Positions 47,276 to 60,154 are shown, numbered from the stretch's first letter. The stretch is DNA of 64,000 nucleotides from Symbiodinium natans (GCA_905221605.1 CAJNDS010002848.1:62001-126000), one strand, 5' to 3'. Notes: a model not told the origin generated them from the letters alone. A program made the numbers and translations.

Positions 47276-50200
47276 ATGTCCGAGGCCGAGGCAGTGATCC
47301 GCAATCAGTCCGGCTATATCAACCACACGGCCAAGAAGGACTACGGGCCCTTGGAGTTTACTGGGAAAATTGCTGGAGGCCTGAGGCTGGACTTGCGTAG
47401 GCGGCTGCCGCTCTACGCGAGCGACTGGACGGATGCGTTCAAGCCGGAGAACTTCCAAAAGTCTTTGTCGTCCATTCTCTACCTCTTCATCGCAGCTTTG
47501 GCGCCCGCCATTACCTTCGGAAGCCGCTTCTTGGACGGCACCAATGGCCAGTTCGGAGTGCTGGAAATGATTATGTCGACAGCCGTCTCTGGCATGATCT
47601 TCTCCACCTTCGCAGGGCAGCCCTTGTCCATCCTCGGAGCGACCGGTCCTTTCCTGGCTTACACCCTCGTGGTGTATGACATGGCTGTGGGTGCCGATGT
47701 GGAGTTCATGCCCTTCTACTTCTGGGTTTGCATGTGGTGTTCGCTCTTCACCATTTTGGTCGCGGTCTTCGACCTCTGTGCTCTCATGAAGCATGTGACC
47801 ATGTTCTCGGAAGACATCTTCGCGGGCCTTATTTCTTTGATCTTTATCATCGACGGAGTTAGGCCCGCCCTTAGCTGGTGAGCATTGCGAGTGTTGTGTT
47901 GTCTGTGCGCGCATGCATGCGCGCGCGAGCGTGCGAGAGTACAGGCCAGAAAGCAAGTGTGAGCGCGTGAGTGGCTAGGCATGCCCGCACTTTTTTGCTT
48001 GCGCTCGTCACCCGTTTTGGATTGCCGAAATCTGCAGCAGAGGCCAGCACAGAGCATTGAATCCTGAACGATCCTGCACGATAGTCATGTGCATGAGATT
48101 GGGCTCATGATATACCTGTCGCATGAAGGTGAAGATGCTGTCTTGTCGAACGAATCCAACTGCGTGTTGTTTTTGGTTGTGCACGAAGGTAGGTCAGCAA
48201 GTGAAGAACGGCCTAGTTGACACATCGCGGCGTGCCTAATCAACCGCTGACCACTTAAAAAACGGGAAGCATGCACATTGGCCATGCCGGCTGCAGGCCT
48301 ATTATCGAGAACTTCTCGGAGAACAAGATGAGCCTGACCAGTGCCATGTTCGAGGCCCTACGTCCTCGGGCGTGGCATCATGCATAATTTGTTGAAGTTT
48401 GTTTTTGAAATTTGTCAAAATTTGTCGAAATTTGGCGAGGCCCTGCTCTTCATGTACACCTTTGGCTTGGCGACCTACCTGTCCCACTTCCGCCGCACGC
48501 CTTGGCTGCTCCGGCCCATCCGCAACCTCATGGCCAACTTCGCAGTGACCATCTCCCTGGTCACGGCCTCGGCCCTGGCAGCGATCTACTCCAGCGACAC
48601 GAACCTGAGAATGCTGAGCGTCGACGCGGACTTCTCCCCGAACCTCGTCTTGTCGGATGGCAGCAAGCGGCCCTGGGTCGTGAATCCCATGGGCATCGAG
48701 CGCGACTTCCCGGCCTGGGCCATTGCTTACGCGATACTGCCAGCAACCTAGACCCAGAGTAGAGTAGGCCTTCATTCTTCTTTAGGGTTAGGTTGTAGGC
48801 CTATTATACGCCCTTTCAAACCAAGAAGGGCACCCTTTTAATTCCTAGGTTGCTCTTGGGTCCAGGCAATTGGTTTCGCCGTGCTGGGTTACCTGGACCA
48901 GAACCTCACGTCTGTGATCGTGAACAGGCCTTCCAACAACCTGCAGAAGGGGCCAGGCTATCATCTGGATCTGTTTTTTGGCAAGCTCTTGCAAGAATCA
49001 TGTTAAATTTGTAGCAGGTTCCCGTTATATGGGTCAGAGAGATAATACTTTTACAAGGCAAAAAACAGTTGTTTAAGGTTTGTCAGGGGAGCTTTGACGC
49101 TGCCCGTCTGCGCCGTATTGGGCCTGCCTCTGTCGGTGGCCTCGACGGTACCTAGCATCACCCACGTGATCTCGCTGACCACCTATGAGGTGAAGCAGCT
49201 GCCGGAGGGCGAGCGCAAGGTACCGAGCAAGGTCGTGGAGCAGCGTGCGACGAACTTTCTGATTCACGTGCTTATTGGCTGTGCGCTCTTCCTGGCGCCG
49301 GTGCTGAAGTTCCTGCCCCGGGCCGTGTTGCAGGGCGTGTTCTTCTACATGGGCATCGCAAGCTTGACCGGCAACAACCTTTTCGACCGCCTCTTCCTGT
49401 GGCTGATCTGGGACCCGGCCAAGTACCCGCAGTACCACTACATCCAGAAGCTGCCCATCCGCCGCGTGCACCTCTACACCATGGTGCAGGCAGAGTGGCT
49501 TTGGAAGATTGATTGGGGTTGTGACTATTGTAGCAAACGTCCACAGCCCGCAGCCTTTCGGGGCCTAGTTAGGGCCTAGTTGCTAGAAAGCTGGCCTGGT
49601 CTCTGCAGCGATCGCTTCATTTTTTTTTGGATTTTCTCCCTATATCTCACTTGTTGAGTTTATGTTTTTTCCTCTCTCTATCTCTCTCTGTCTCTCCCTC
49701 TTTGTCTGTCTGCCGCCGCATTGTGAGGGTCTTAGTCCAGTTTCACTTTCCCGTTCTCACTCCACGCGTTGGTGACTTCATCTCCCTGTACGCATGCTAC
49801 TGGTAGCAGCGAGCGCTTGCTGCGGCATTCGTGGTGCCAACTTAGTGAGCACATGCTCACGCGGCATTCATCAGCCTAAAGTTGTTCTTCTTGCCAGGTG
49901 GTCTGCCTCGGCATCTTGTACGGTCTCAAAGCCATCAAGGAGACTTCCGTTGTCTTCCCTTTCTTCATGGCTTCCCTGGCCATCATCCGGAAGGCGTGGG
50001 GCAAGAATCGTCCAGACATCTTGGCGCAAGGGTGCACTTTTCCTCACATAAGACCCGCTCATCTAAGCCCCCCCCCCCGCGCCATCTGCAGGCCATGCGC
50101 TTCCTCTTCACGCAGGAGGAACTGGAGCTGCTGGACAGCCTCCCAGCTGAGGAGGAGGACGGCAAGGCGCTGCCGGGGTTCTCTTTCCTACTAGTAGATG

Positions 50201-50615
50201 TTTGAGGCGGATAGTCATGGATCGTCAGTGTAAATGTCTGCAAGAGTGGCCCTGCCAGGGGCTGAGCCCGGAGCAGCCGGACTTGGTCAACCTCGAGAAG
50301 TCCAAGGCCACTGGCAGACCTGGCAGCTTTTGCGGGGTTGTTGGGGTTTCGGAGTTTAGGCTTTCGGACTTCGATTTGGTGATGTACTTGTGCGGGCTGT
50401 TCGTTGCCGGTTTCAGGGCTTCGTCTGCAGATCTTCTTCGCAAGTTGGGGATGCTGGCAAAGCTTTAGTCAAGGGTGATGGTGAGAGATGCCGCTGGTAT
50501 CGCTTTGCCAACATGTCAGGGTTCAGGAATTCGGGTTTGGCGGTTTCGTGTGCAATGGCAAGCCTGTCAGGAGAACGATGAGGGAGAGCCTGCGAAGGCC
50601 CCTATGGGGGTCTGA
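47276..50615 (+). CDS. SLC4/BOR1-like anion transporter, array copy 2
   Basis: Exons 47276-47877, 48297-48354, 48440-48742, 48866-48980, 49092-49489, 49898-49993, 50092-50166, 50259-50306 and 50571-50615, giving 579 aa. Exon 1 differs from copy 1 at a few silent positions only (such as AAC/AAT and ATC/ATT), so the protein is unchanged there. Intron 1 is 419 nt, about 80 nt shorter than in copies 1 and 4, because a GT-repeat segment is deleted after gagtggctag. Copy 3 shares this deletion, so copies 2 and 3 are sister units. Confidence 0.9.
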
Positions 50616-51268
50616 GCCGCCGCAGCCCGCCTTTGCCCTAGCAAAAGTAGGCAGATCTTCTTCCTTCTTCGGATGGAACCGTTAAATGGGGCCTGAAGGG
50701 CCTGCGAATATACAGAATTCGTTGAGTTTTTGGCTGATTTTGGCTCCTTGGAGCTGGCTGGCGGGGCCCTTGCTGCAGCAATGGGTTCGTGCCTGACAAA
50801 CCCTTACATCCAAGCAGCACTGGCCGGAGCGCTGGCGCAGACACTGCCCCGGCTGGTCCTGGCGCTTGGATCGTGGTGCCCTGAGTGGGCACAACGGTGC
50901 CGGGAACAGAAAGTTCAGCTTTGGGAGGCCGTCGCCACAGGCGAACATCTCCAAATCTACCCTGTACAGCCCCCGGCGCCAAACCCTCTACCCCTCATGC
51001 ACACGGTGCGGAAAAGGACGAGCATGACTCCACTCTGAAGGCCTTTGCACATGAGGTAATGTCGTAGGACTCCGTACCCAGTAAAGAGCATCCCTCGTCA
51101 ATGCCTTCCGACAAAAGCTCGAACCACAAGCGCCTTCTGCGCACCCCTCCGTTTTGCTGGTCGCATGGTCTCCGCAGTTGCAGGTGCGTGACACGTGTAT
51201 CGCAGGGCACGCAGTGGCTCGAGACACGAACGCCCGCCTCACCGCAGGCCCCCTGAACATCGTCAGCC

Positions 51269-54200
51269 ATGTCCGAGGCCGAGGCAGTGATCCGCAATCA
51301 GTCCGGCTATATCAACCACACGGCCAAGAAGGACTACGGGCCCTTGGAGTTTACTGGGAAAATTGCTGGAGGCCTGAGGCTGGACTTGCGTAGGCGGCTG
51401 CCGCTCTACGCGAGCGACTGGACGGATGCGTTCAAGCCGGAGAACTTCCAAAAGTCTTTGTCGTCCATTCTCTACCTCTTCATCGCAGCTTTGGCGCCCG
51501 CCATTACCTTCGGAAGCCGCTTCTTGGACGGCACCAATGGCCAGTTCGGAGTGCTGGAAATGATTATGTCGACAGCCGTCTCTGGCATGATCTTCTCCAC
51601 CTTCGCAGGGCAGCCCTTGTCCATCCTCGGAGCGACCGGTCCTTTCCTGGCTTACACCCTCGTGGTGTATGACATGGCTGTGGGTGCCGATGTGGAGTTC
51701 ATGCCCTTCTACTTCTGGGTTTGCATGTGGTGTTCGCTCTTCACCATTTTGGTCGCGGTCTTCGACCTCTGTGCTCTCATGAAGCATGTGACCATGTTCT
51801 CGGAAGACATCTTCGCGGGCCTTATTTCTTTGATCTTTATCATCGACGGAGTTAGGCCCGCCCTTAGCTGGTGAGCATTGCGAGTGTTGTGTTGTCTGTG
51901 CGCGCATGCATGCGCGCGCGAGCGTGCGAGAGTACAGGCCAGAAAGCAAGTGTGAGCGCGTGAGTGGCTAGGCATGCCCGCACTTTTTTGCTTGCGCTCG
52001 TCACCCGTTTTGGATTGCCGAAATCTGCAGCAGAGGCCAGCACAGAGCATTGAATCCTGAACGATCCTGCACGATAGTCATGTGCATGAGATTGGGCTCA
52101 TGATATACCTGTCGCATGAAGGTGAAGATGCTGTCTTGTCGAACGAATCCAACTGCGTGTTGTTTTTGGTTGTGCACGAAGGTAGGTCAGCAAGTGAAGA
52201 ACGGCCTAGTTGACACATCGCGGCGTGCCTAATCAACCGCTGACCACTTAAAAAACGGGAAGCATGCACATTGGCCATGCCGGCTGCAGGCCTATTATCG
52301 AGAACTTCTCGGAGAACAAGATGAGCCTGACCAGTGCCATGTTCGAGGCCCTACGTCCTCGGGCGTGGCATCATGCATAATTTGTTGAAGTTTGTTTTTG
52401 AAATTTGTCAAAATTTGTCGAAATTTGGCGAGGCCCTGCTCTTCATGTACACCTTTGGCTTGGCGACCTACCTGTCCCACTTCCGCCGCACGCCTTGGCT
52501 GCTCCGGCCCATCCGCAACCTCATGGCCAACTTCGCAGTGACCATCTCCCTGGTCACGGCCTCGGCCCTGGCAGCGATCTACTCCAGCGACACGAACCTG
52601 AGAATGCTGAGCGTCGACGCGGACTTCTCCCCGAACCTCGTCTTGTCGGATGGCAGCAAGCGGCCCTGGGTCGTGAATCCCATGGGCATCGAGCGCGACT
52701 TCCCGGCCTGGGCCATTGCTTACGCGATACTGCCAGCAACCTGGACCTAGACCCAGAGTAGAGTAGGCCTTCATTCTTCTTTAGGGTTAGGTTGTAGGCC
52801 TATTATACACCCTTTCAAACCAAGAAGGGCACCCTTTTAATTCCTAGGTTGCTCTTGGGTCCAGGCAATTGGTTTCGCCGTGCTGGGTTACCTGGACCAG
52901 AACCTCACGTCTGTGATCGTGAACAGGCCTTCCAACAACCTGCAGAAGGGGCCAGGCTATCATCTGGATCTGTTTTTTGGCAAGCTCTTGCAAGAATCAT
53001 GTTAAATTTGTAGCAGGTTCCCGTTATATGGGTCAGAGAGATAATACTTTTACAAGGCAAAAAACAGTTGTTTGAGGTTTGTCAGGGGAGCTTTGACGCT
53101 GCCCGTCTGCGCCGTATTGGGCCTGCCACTGTCGGTGGCCTCGACGGTACCTAGCATCACCCACGTGATCTCGCTGACCACCTATGAGGTGAAGCAGCTG
53201 CCGGAGGGCGAGCGCAAGGTACCGAGCAAGGTCGTGGAGCAGCGTGCGACGAACTTTCTGATTCACGTGCTTATTGGCTGTGCGCTCTTCCTGGCGCCGG
53301 TGCTGAAGTTCCTGCCCCGGGCCGTGTTGCAGGGCGTGTTCTTCTACATGGGCATCGCAAGCTTGACCGGCAACAACCTTTTCGACCGCCTCTTCTTGTG
53401 GCTGATCTGGGACCCGGCCAAGTACCCGCAGTACCACTACATCCAGAAGCTGCCCATCCGCCGCGTGCACCTCTACACCATGGTGCAGGCAGAGTGGCTT
53501 TGGAAGATTGATTGGGGTTGTGACTATTGTAGCAAACGTCCACAGCCCGCAGCCTTTCGGGGCCTAGTTAGGGCCTAGTTGCTAGAAAGCTGGCCTGGTC
53601 TCTGCAGCGATCGCTTCATTTTTTTTTGGATTTTCTCCCTATATCTCACTTGTTGAGTTTATGTTTTTTCCTCTCTCTATCTCTCTCTGTCTCTCCCTCT
53701 TTGTCTGTCTGCCGCCGCATTGTGAGGGTCTTAGTCCAGTTTCACTTTCCCGTTCTCACTCCACGCGTTGGTGACTTCATCTCCCTGTACGCATGCTACT
53801 GGTAGCAGCGAGCGCTTGCTGCGGCATTCGTGGTGCCAACTTAGTGAGCACATGCTCACGCGGCATTCATCAGCCTAAAGTTGTTCTTCTTGCCAGGTGG
53901 TCTGCCTCGGCATCTTGTACGGTCTCAAAGCCATCAAGGAGACTTCCGTTGTCTTCCCTTTCTTCATGGCTTCCCTGGCCATCATCCGGAAGGCGTGGGG
54001 CAAGAATCGTCCAGACATCTTGGCGCAAGGGTGCACTTTTCCTCACATAAGACCCGCTCATCTAAGCCCCCCCCCCCGCGCCATCTGCAGGCCATGCGCT
54101 TCCTCTTCACGCAGGAGGAACTGGAGCTGCTGGACAGCCTCCCAGCTGAGGAGGAGGACGGCAAGGCGCTGCCGGGGTTCTCTTTCCTACTAGTAGATGT

Positions 54201-54614
54201 TTGAGGCGGATAGTCATGGATCGTCAGTGTAAATGTCTGCAAGAGTGGCCCTGCCAGGGGCTGAGCCCGGAGCAGCCGGACTTGGTCAACCTCGAGAAGT
54301 CCAAGGCCACTGGCAGACCTGGCAGCTTTTGCGGGGTTGTTGGGGTTTCGGAGTTTAGGCTTTCGGACTTCGATTTGGTGATGTACTTGTGCGGGCTGTT
54401 CGTTGCCGGTTTCAGGGCTTCGTCTGCAGATCTTCTTCGCAAGTTGGGGATGCTGGCAAAGCTTTAGTCAAGGGTGATGGTGAGAGATGCCGCTGGTATC
54501 GCTTTGCCAACATGTCAGGGTTCAGGAATTCGGGTTTGGCGGTTTCGTGTGCAATGGCAAGCCTGTCAGGAGAACGATGAGGGAGAGCCTGCGAAGGCCC
54601 CTATGGGGGTCTGA
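51269..54614 (+). CDS. SLC4/BOR1-like anion transporter, array copy 3
   Basis: Exons 51269-51870, 52290-52347, 52433-52735, 52865-52979, 53091-53488, 53897-53992, 54091-54165, 54258-54305 and 54570-54614, giving 579 aa. It shares the intron-1 deletion with copy 2. Intron 3 carries a 6-bp duplication just after the donor (cctggacctag instead of cctag), which shows that this part is intronic. A silent C-to-T in exon 5 (cttcttgtgg) is shared with copy 4 only, pointing to exchange between neighbouring units. Confidence 0.9.
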
Positions 54615-55267
54615 GCCACCGCAGCCCGCCTTTGCCCTAGCAAAAGTAGGCAGATCTTCTTCCTTCTTCGGATGGAACCGTTAAATGGGGCCTGAAGGGC
54701 CTGCGAATATACAGAATTCGTTGAGGTTTTGGCTGATTTTGGCTCCTTGGAGCTGGCTGGCGGGGCCCTTGCTGCAGCAATGGGTTCGTGCCTGACAAAC
54801 CCTTACATCCAAGCAGCACTGGCCGGAGCGCTGGCGCAGACACTGCCCCGGCTGGTCCTGGCGCTTGGATCGTGGTGCCCTGAGTGGGCACAACGGTGCC
54901 GGGAACAGAAAGTTCAGCTTTGGGAGGCCGTCGCCACAGGCGAACATCTCCAAATCTACCCTGTACAGCCCCCGGCGCCAAACCCTCTACCCCTCATGCA
55001 CACGGTGCGGAAAAGGACGAGCATGACTCCACTCTGAAGGCCTTTGCACATGAGGTAATGTCGTAGGACTCCGTACCCAGTAAAGAGCATCCCTCGTCAA
55101 CGCCTTCCGACAAAAGCTCGAACCACAAGCGCCTTCTGCGCACCCCTCCGTTTTGCTGGTCGCATGGTCTCCGCAGTTGCAGGTGCGTGACACGTGTATC
55201 GCAGGGCACGCAGTGGCTCGAGACACGAACGCCCGCCTCACCGCAGGCCCCCTGAACATCGTCAGCC

Positions 55268-58200
55268 ATGTCCGAGGCCGAGGCAGTGATCCGCAATCAG
55301 TCCGGCTATATCAACCACACGGCCAAGAAGGACTACGGGCCCTTGGAGTTTACTGGGAAAATTGCTGGAGGCCTGAGGCTGGACTTGCGTAGGCGGCTGC
55401 CGCTCTACGCGAGCGACTGGACGGATGCGTTCAAGCCGGAGAACTTCCAAAAGTCTTTGTCGTCCATTCTCTACCTCTTCATCGCAGCTTTGGCGCCCGC
55501 CATTACCTTCGGAAGCCGCTTCTTGGACGGCACCAATGGCCAGTTCGGAGTGCTGGAAATGATTATGTCGACAGCCGTCTCTGGCATGATCTTCTCCACC
55601 TTCGCAGGGCAGCCCTTGTCCATCCTCGGAGCGACCGGTCCTTTCCTGGCTTACACCCTCGTGGTGTATGACATGGCTGTGGGTGCCGATGTGGAGTTCA
55701 TGCCCTTCTACTTCTGGGTTTGCATGTGGTGTTCGCTCTTCACCATTTTGGTCGCGGTCTTCGACCTCTGTGCTCTCATGAAGCATGTGACCATGTTCTC
55801 GGAAGACATCTTCGCGGGCCTTATTTCTTTGATCTTTATCATCGACGGAGTTAGGCCCGCCCTTAGCTGGTGAGCATTGCGAGTGTTGTGTTGTCTGTGC
55901 GCGCATGCATGCGCGCGCGAGCGTGCGAGAGTACAGGCCAGAAAGCAAGTGTGAGCGCGTAAGTGGCTGGGTGGCTGCGTTGCTGGCTGGCTGGATGTCT
56001 GTGTGTCTGTGTGTGTGTGTGTCCTGTTGTGCATACGGTGATGGGGCCATGCCCACACGTTTTTTGCTTGCGCTCGTCACCCGTTTTGGATTGCCGAAAT
56101 CTGCAGCAGAGGCCAGCACAGAGCATTGAATCCTGAACGATCCTGCACGATAGTCATGTGCATGAGATTGGGCTCATGATATACCTGTCGCATGAAGGTG
56201 AAGATGCTGTCTTGTCGAACGAATCCAACTGCGTGTTGTTTTTGGTTGTGCACGAAGGTAGGTCAGCAAGTGAAGAACGGCCTAGTTGACACATCGCGGC
56301 GTGCCTAATCAACCGCTGACCACTTAAAAAACGGGAAGCATGCACATTGGCCATGCCGGCTGCAGGCCTATTATCGAGAACTTCTCGGAGAACAAGATGA
56401 GCCTGACCAGTGCCATGTTCGAGGCCCTACGTCCTCGGGCGTGGCATCATGCATAATTTGTTGAAGTTTGTTTTTGAAATTTGTCAAAATTTGTCGAAAT
56501 TTGGCGAGGCCCTGCTCTTCATGTACACCTTTGGCTTGGCGACCTACCTGTCCCACTTCCGCCGCACGCCTTGGCTGCTCCGGCCCATCCGCAACCTCAT
56601 GGCCAACTTCGCAGTGACCATCTCCCTGGTCACGGCCTCGGCCCTGGCAGCGATCTACTCCAGCGACACGAACCTGAGAATGCTGAGCGTCGACGCGGAC
56701 TTCTCCCCGAACCTCGTCTTGTCGGATGGCAGCAAGCGGCCCTGGGTCGTGAATCCCATGGGCATCGAGCGCGACTTCCCGGCCTGGGCCATTGCTTACG
56801 CGATACTGCCAGCAACCTAGACCCAGAGTAGAGTAGGCCTTCATTCTTCTTTAGGGTTAGGTTGTAGGCCTATTATACGCCCTTTCAAACCAAGAAGGGC
56901 ACCCTTTTAATTCCTAGGTTGCTCTTGGGTCCAGGCAATTGGTTTCGCCGTGCTGGGTTACCTGGACCAGAACCTCACGTCTGTGATCGTGAACAGGCCT
57001 ACCAACAACCTGCAGAAGGGGCCAGGCTATCATCTGGATCTGTTTTTTGGCAAGCTCTTGCAAGAATCATGTTAAATTTGTAGCAGGTTCCCGTTATATG
57101 GGTCAGAGAGATAATACTTTTACAAGGCAAAAAACAGTTGTTTGAGGTTTGTCAGGGGAGCTTTGACGCTGCCCGTCTGCGCCGTATTGGGCCTGCCACT
57201 GTCGGTGGCCTCGACGGTACCTAGCATCACCCACGTGATCTCGCTGACCACCTATGAGGTGAAGCAGCTGCCGGAGGGCGAGCGCAAGGTACCGAGCAAG
57301 GTCGTGGAGCAGCGTGCGACGAACTTTCTGATTCACGTGCTTATTGGCTGTGCGCTCTTCCTGGCGCCGGTGCTGAAGTTCCTGCCCCGGGCCGTGTTGC
57401 AGGGCGTGTTCTTCTACATGGGCATCGCAAGCTTGACCGGCAACAACCTTTTCGACCGCCTCTTCTTGTGGCTGATCTGGGACCCGGCCAAGTACCCGCA
57501 GTACCACTACATCCAGAAGCTGCCCATCCGCCGCGTGCACCTCTACACCATGGTGCAGGCAGAGTGGCTTTGGAAGATGAGGGTTGTAGTGAACGTCTAG
57601 AGCCCACAGGCCTATGTGGTTGCCAGAACGGGGTGGGCGCCGTCTTAAGATTGTCTCTCGCCAGGTGGTTTGCCTGGGAATCTTGTATGGCCTCAAAGCC
57701 ATCAAGGAGACTTCCGTTGTCTTCCCTTTCTTCATGGCTTCCCTGGCCATCATCCGGAAGGTGTGGGGCAAGACTTGTTGACGCAAGGGTCCCATCAATC
57801 ATTGAAGCTTAGAGCTCCAAACAAACTGCAGGCCATGCGCTTCCTCTTCACGCAGGAAGAACTGCAGCTGCTGGACAGCCTCCCAGCTGAGGAGGAGGAC
57901 GGCGAGGTGCTGCGGGCCAGCAGTACCAAGTAGCGACGACTCCGAACTAGCTTACATGTTGGACAACGAGGGTTGCCGCACATGTTGGCCACTACTGTCG
58001 TTCTTTCCATTGTAACCAGACAACCACCGGCTTTGGGTTCGTTCAATCCGCAAAGCTGCCTCAGGGACTGAGCGCAGAGCAGCCTGACTTGGTCAACCTC
58101 GAGAAGCCCAAGGCCGCTAGATGCCTCTTTTGGGTTAGGGCTTACAGGGCTTAAGGGGCTTAATGGCTTCACTGTCCTGGACCGGGTGTTGCTGGCTTCA

Positions 58201-58546
58201 GAATGTTTCAGAGCTTTACTGTACGAACTTTGGGGTTTGGGCTGCCTTGTCAGGTAAGCTTTCGTAACCCAAGCCCGCGAAGGTTTGCTGGGATCCGCGA
58301 CCACGAGCTGGGCTAAGAGATCCCTAGTTGTCCTTCTCTTGGGCATGATCAGGGTTGGTTCAGGGTTGCTGTGCGTGCTCAGAAGGCTGGTCTATGTTAC
58401 ACCCTATCTTGGCTTTCAGGGGCGGAGGGATGTACAGAAATTCCTCTCCGCAAGTTGGGGATGCTACAATATTTTTGCGCGTGCCATCAGTTCAGGCGGA
58501 GAACGACGAGGGAGAGCCCGCGAACTCCAAGATGACGGGGGTTTAA
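55268..58546 (+). CDS. SLC4/BOR1-like anion transporter, array copy 4 with diverged 3' end
   Basis: Exons 55268-55869, 56366-56423, 56509-56811, 56935-57049, 57161-57558, 57665-57760, 57832-57906, 58065-58112 and 58496-58546, giving 581 aa. It is nearly identical to copies 1-3 through exon 5 and about 15 nt of intron 5, with one Ser-to-Thr change in exon 4. Then intron 5 shrinks to 106 nt (about 400 in the others). Exon 6 starts with five silent changes in nine codons. Exons 7-9 carry a few replacements (ELQLL for ELELL, GLSAEQPD for GLSPEQPD) and end in AENDEGEPANSKMTGV. Introns 6 and 7 use GT donors where copies 1-3 use GC. The conserved protein in diverged DNA shows purifying selection, so this copy is probably functional and represents the older sequence. 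Confidence 0.88.
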
Positions 58547-59422
58547 ACTGTTTGCCAATTTGCAGCCCGCAACAGATTTCCTTCCTTCTTCGGATGGAGT
58601 TGTTTGGCGGGGCCTGAAGGCCCTTCGAATACCCAGAATTCGTTGAGTTTTGGCTCCTCGGAGCTCGCTGGCAAGGCCCATGCGGCCTTGCCAGACAAAC
58701 CTTTACATCCAAGCAGCACTGGCCGGAGCGCTGGCGCAGACACTGCGCCGGCTGGTCCTGGCGCTTGGATCGTGGTGCCCTGAGTGGGCACAGCGGTGCC
58801 GGGAACAGTTTTGCAGTTTTGCGAGGCTGTCGCCCAAGGCGAACATCTCCAAATCTACTCTGTACAGACACCGGCGCCAAACTCTCTACCTCTCATGCAC
58901 ATGGTGCAAAGAAAAAACGAGGTTTCTCATGCAGCTTTCGCCGAGCATGACTCCAGGACGAGGGCCTTACAGAACGTCGTACCCTATGCGCCATTTGTTG
59001 TCAGTCTGTCTTCGTGCCGCCCGCAGATCTGGTCGTGCTTGGCACTCGTGGTATCCTGGGAACTCCTGCCCTGCGCCCCAAAGCCATGAAGCAACTCCCA
59101 AACCCCCAAATTCCCAAAACCCTTCATGCTTAACCTCCACAACGCTAAACATCCAAATTCCGTGGACTGAAGTACGACCCGAAGCCCGAAGCACTTTGTT
59201 GCGCAATCTGCAACATTTCCACACTCCTTCCATCGAAGGCTTGAGAGCACCAAGATAGCTTTGACATGAAATTCCGTCCCCCCCACCCCCCTATGATGAG
59301 TAGGCTGCTCATGCCCCTTTAGTTTGCTTTTCAGCCTAGGCCTTGTTAGACTGGGCTGTTGGGACCTAGTTTGCACCAGCCGAAACACATTTTGAGTGTA
59401 CGATTCTGCAATAACTAGGCGT

Positions 59423-59490
59423 GGCGTGTTAGCGCAATGGCTCTGTCGCTGAGCGTGACGCTGCTCAGTGGTTCGAGCGTGCACCTGTCT
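59423..59490 (+). repeat. tRNA-like sequence with A and B boxes (SINE-type relic)
   Basis: ttagcgcaatgg (59429-59440) fits the A-box consensus TRGCNNARYNGG in 11 of 12 positions. ggttcgagcgt (59470-59480) fits the B box GGTTCGANNCC in 9 of 11. The spacing of 40 nt is right for a tRNA. The acceptor and anticodon stems pair poorly. Confidence 0.35.
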
Positions 59491-60154
59491 CTGAGCCCGA
59501 CGTCAACGGTCGAATCACGGCGTGACTTAGTTAGAAGGCTCGGGCTGTTGGCAGTAATTACCTGCACAGCATTTTGGGATGTTTCCTGCACGGGTTTCTT
59601 TGCAGGCCTTCCGCTCATTCTACGCCCAGCTGAGAGGCTTAGGATTTGGGGGCGGATCCAAATGTCAGAAGGTGTTTGCTTCAGAGGTTTTGAGCAGAGC
59701 CGCATGGCCGGGTGTAGCCGAAGCCGCAAGTCTCTTAAGTCTCTTGAAGCTCCACTTCAGGATGAGCTTCGACAGGAGGCCCAGCGAGACACCTGGATGC
59801 ACGATGTTTTCGGGGTTCTCCAGGGCAACAGATACTGCACCTATTGTTTCGGCCAAGCCTTTACATTCGTGCGGCTCTAGCGGCCAACATCGCAGCCTGC
59901 AGTCATACAGCCTCCAACAAAAGCACACGTGCACCGCACCCCATTCTCGATGAGCTCAGGGATTGGGCTGCCACCTGAGCCACTTGATCGACGGCTCTGG
60001 AAACTGCTTGCCTGGAGCGAGTCCCAAGCCCTGAAACATCCTGAAACCACGAGGGTTCGCCTGCTGTCTGTTCATGTCTTAACAGTTGTCTTCCCTTTTT
60101 TCTCTTCGGGCTTTTTCCCAAAAGCATGGCGGAGGGTCTTGCAGCGGATGTGGC

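Larger units (their letters stand above)
43025..58985 (+). repeat. Tandem array of four transporter units of about 4 kb
   Basis: Start codons lie at 43208, 47276, 51269 and 55268 (spacings 4068, 3993 and 3999). Each unit holds one nine-exon gene and a spacer of about 650 bp. Homology upstream of copy 1 begins near 43025 (agagcatccctt) but is diverged. Units 1-3 are near-identical from ATG to spacer end. Downstream of copy 4, diverged spacer homology continues to about 58985. The outer edges of the array are therefore the diverged parts, as expected when internal copies exchange sequence. Confidence 0.95.

Noticed and set aside
47270-47956. 228-aa minus-strand ORF (and its equivalents in the other copies)
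   Set aside because: It mirrors transporter exon 1 and the start of intron 1; the + strand carries a recognised family and the ORF has none.
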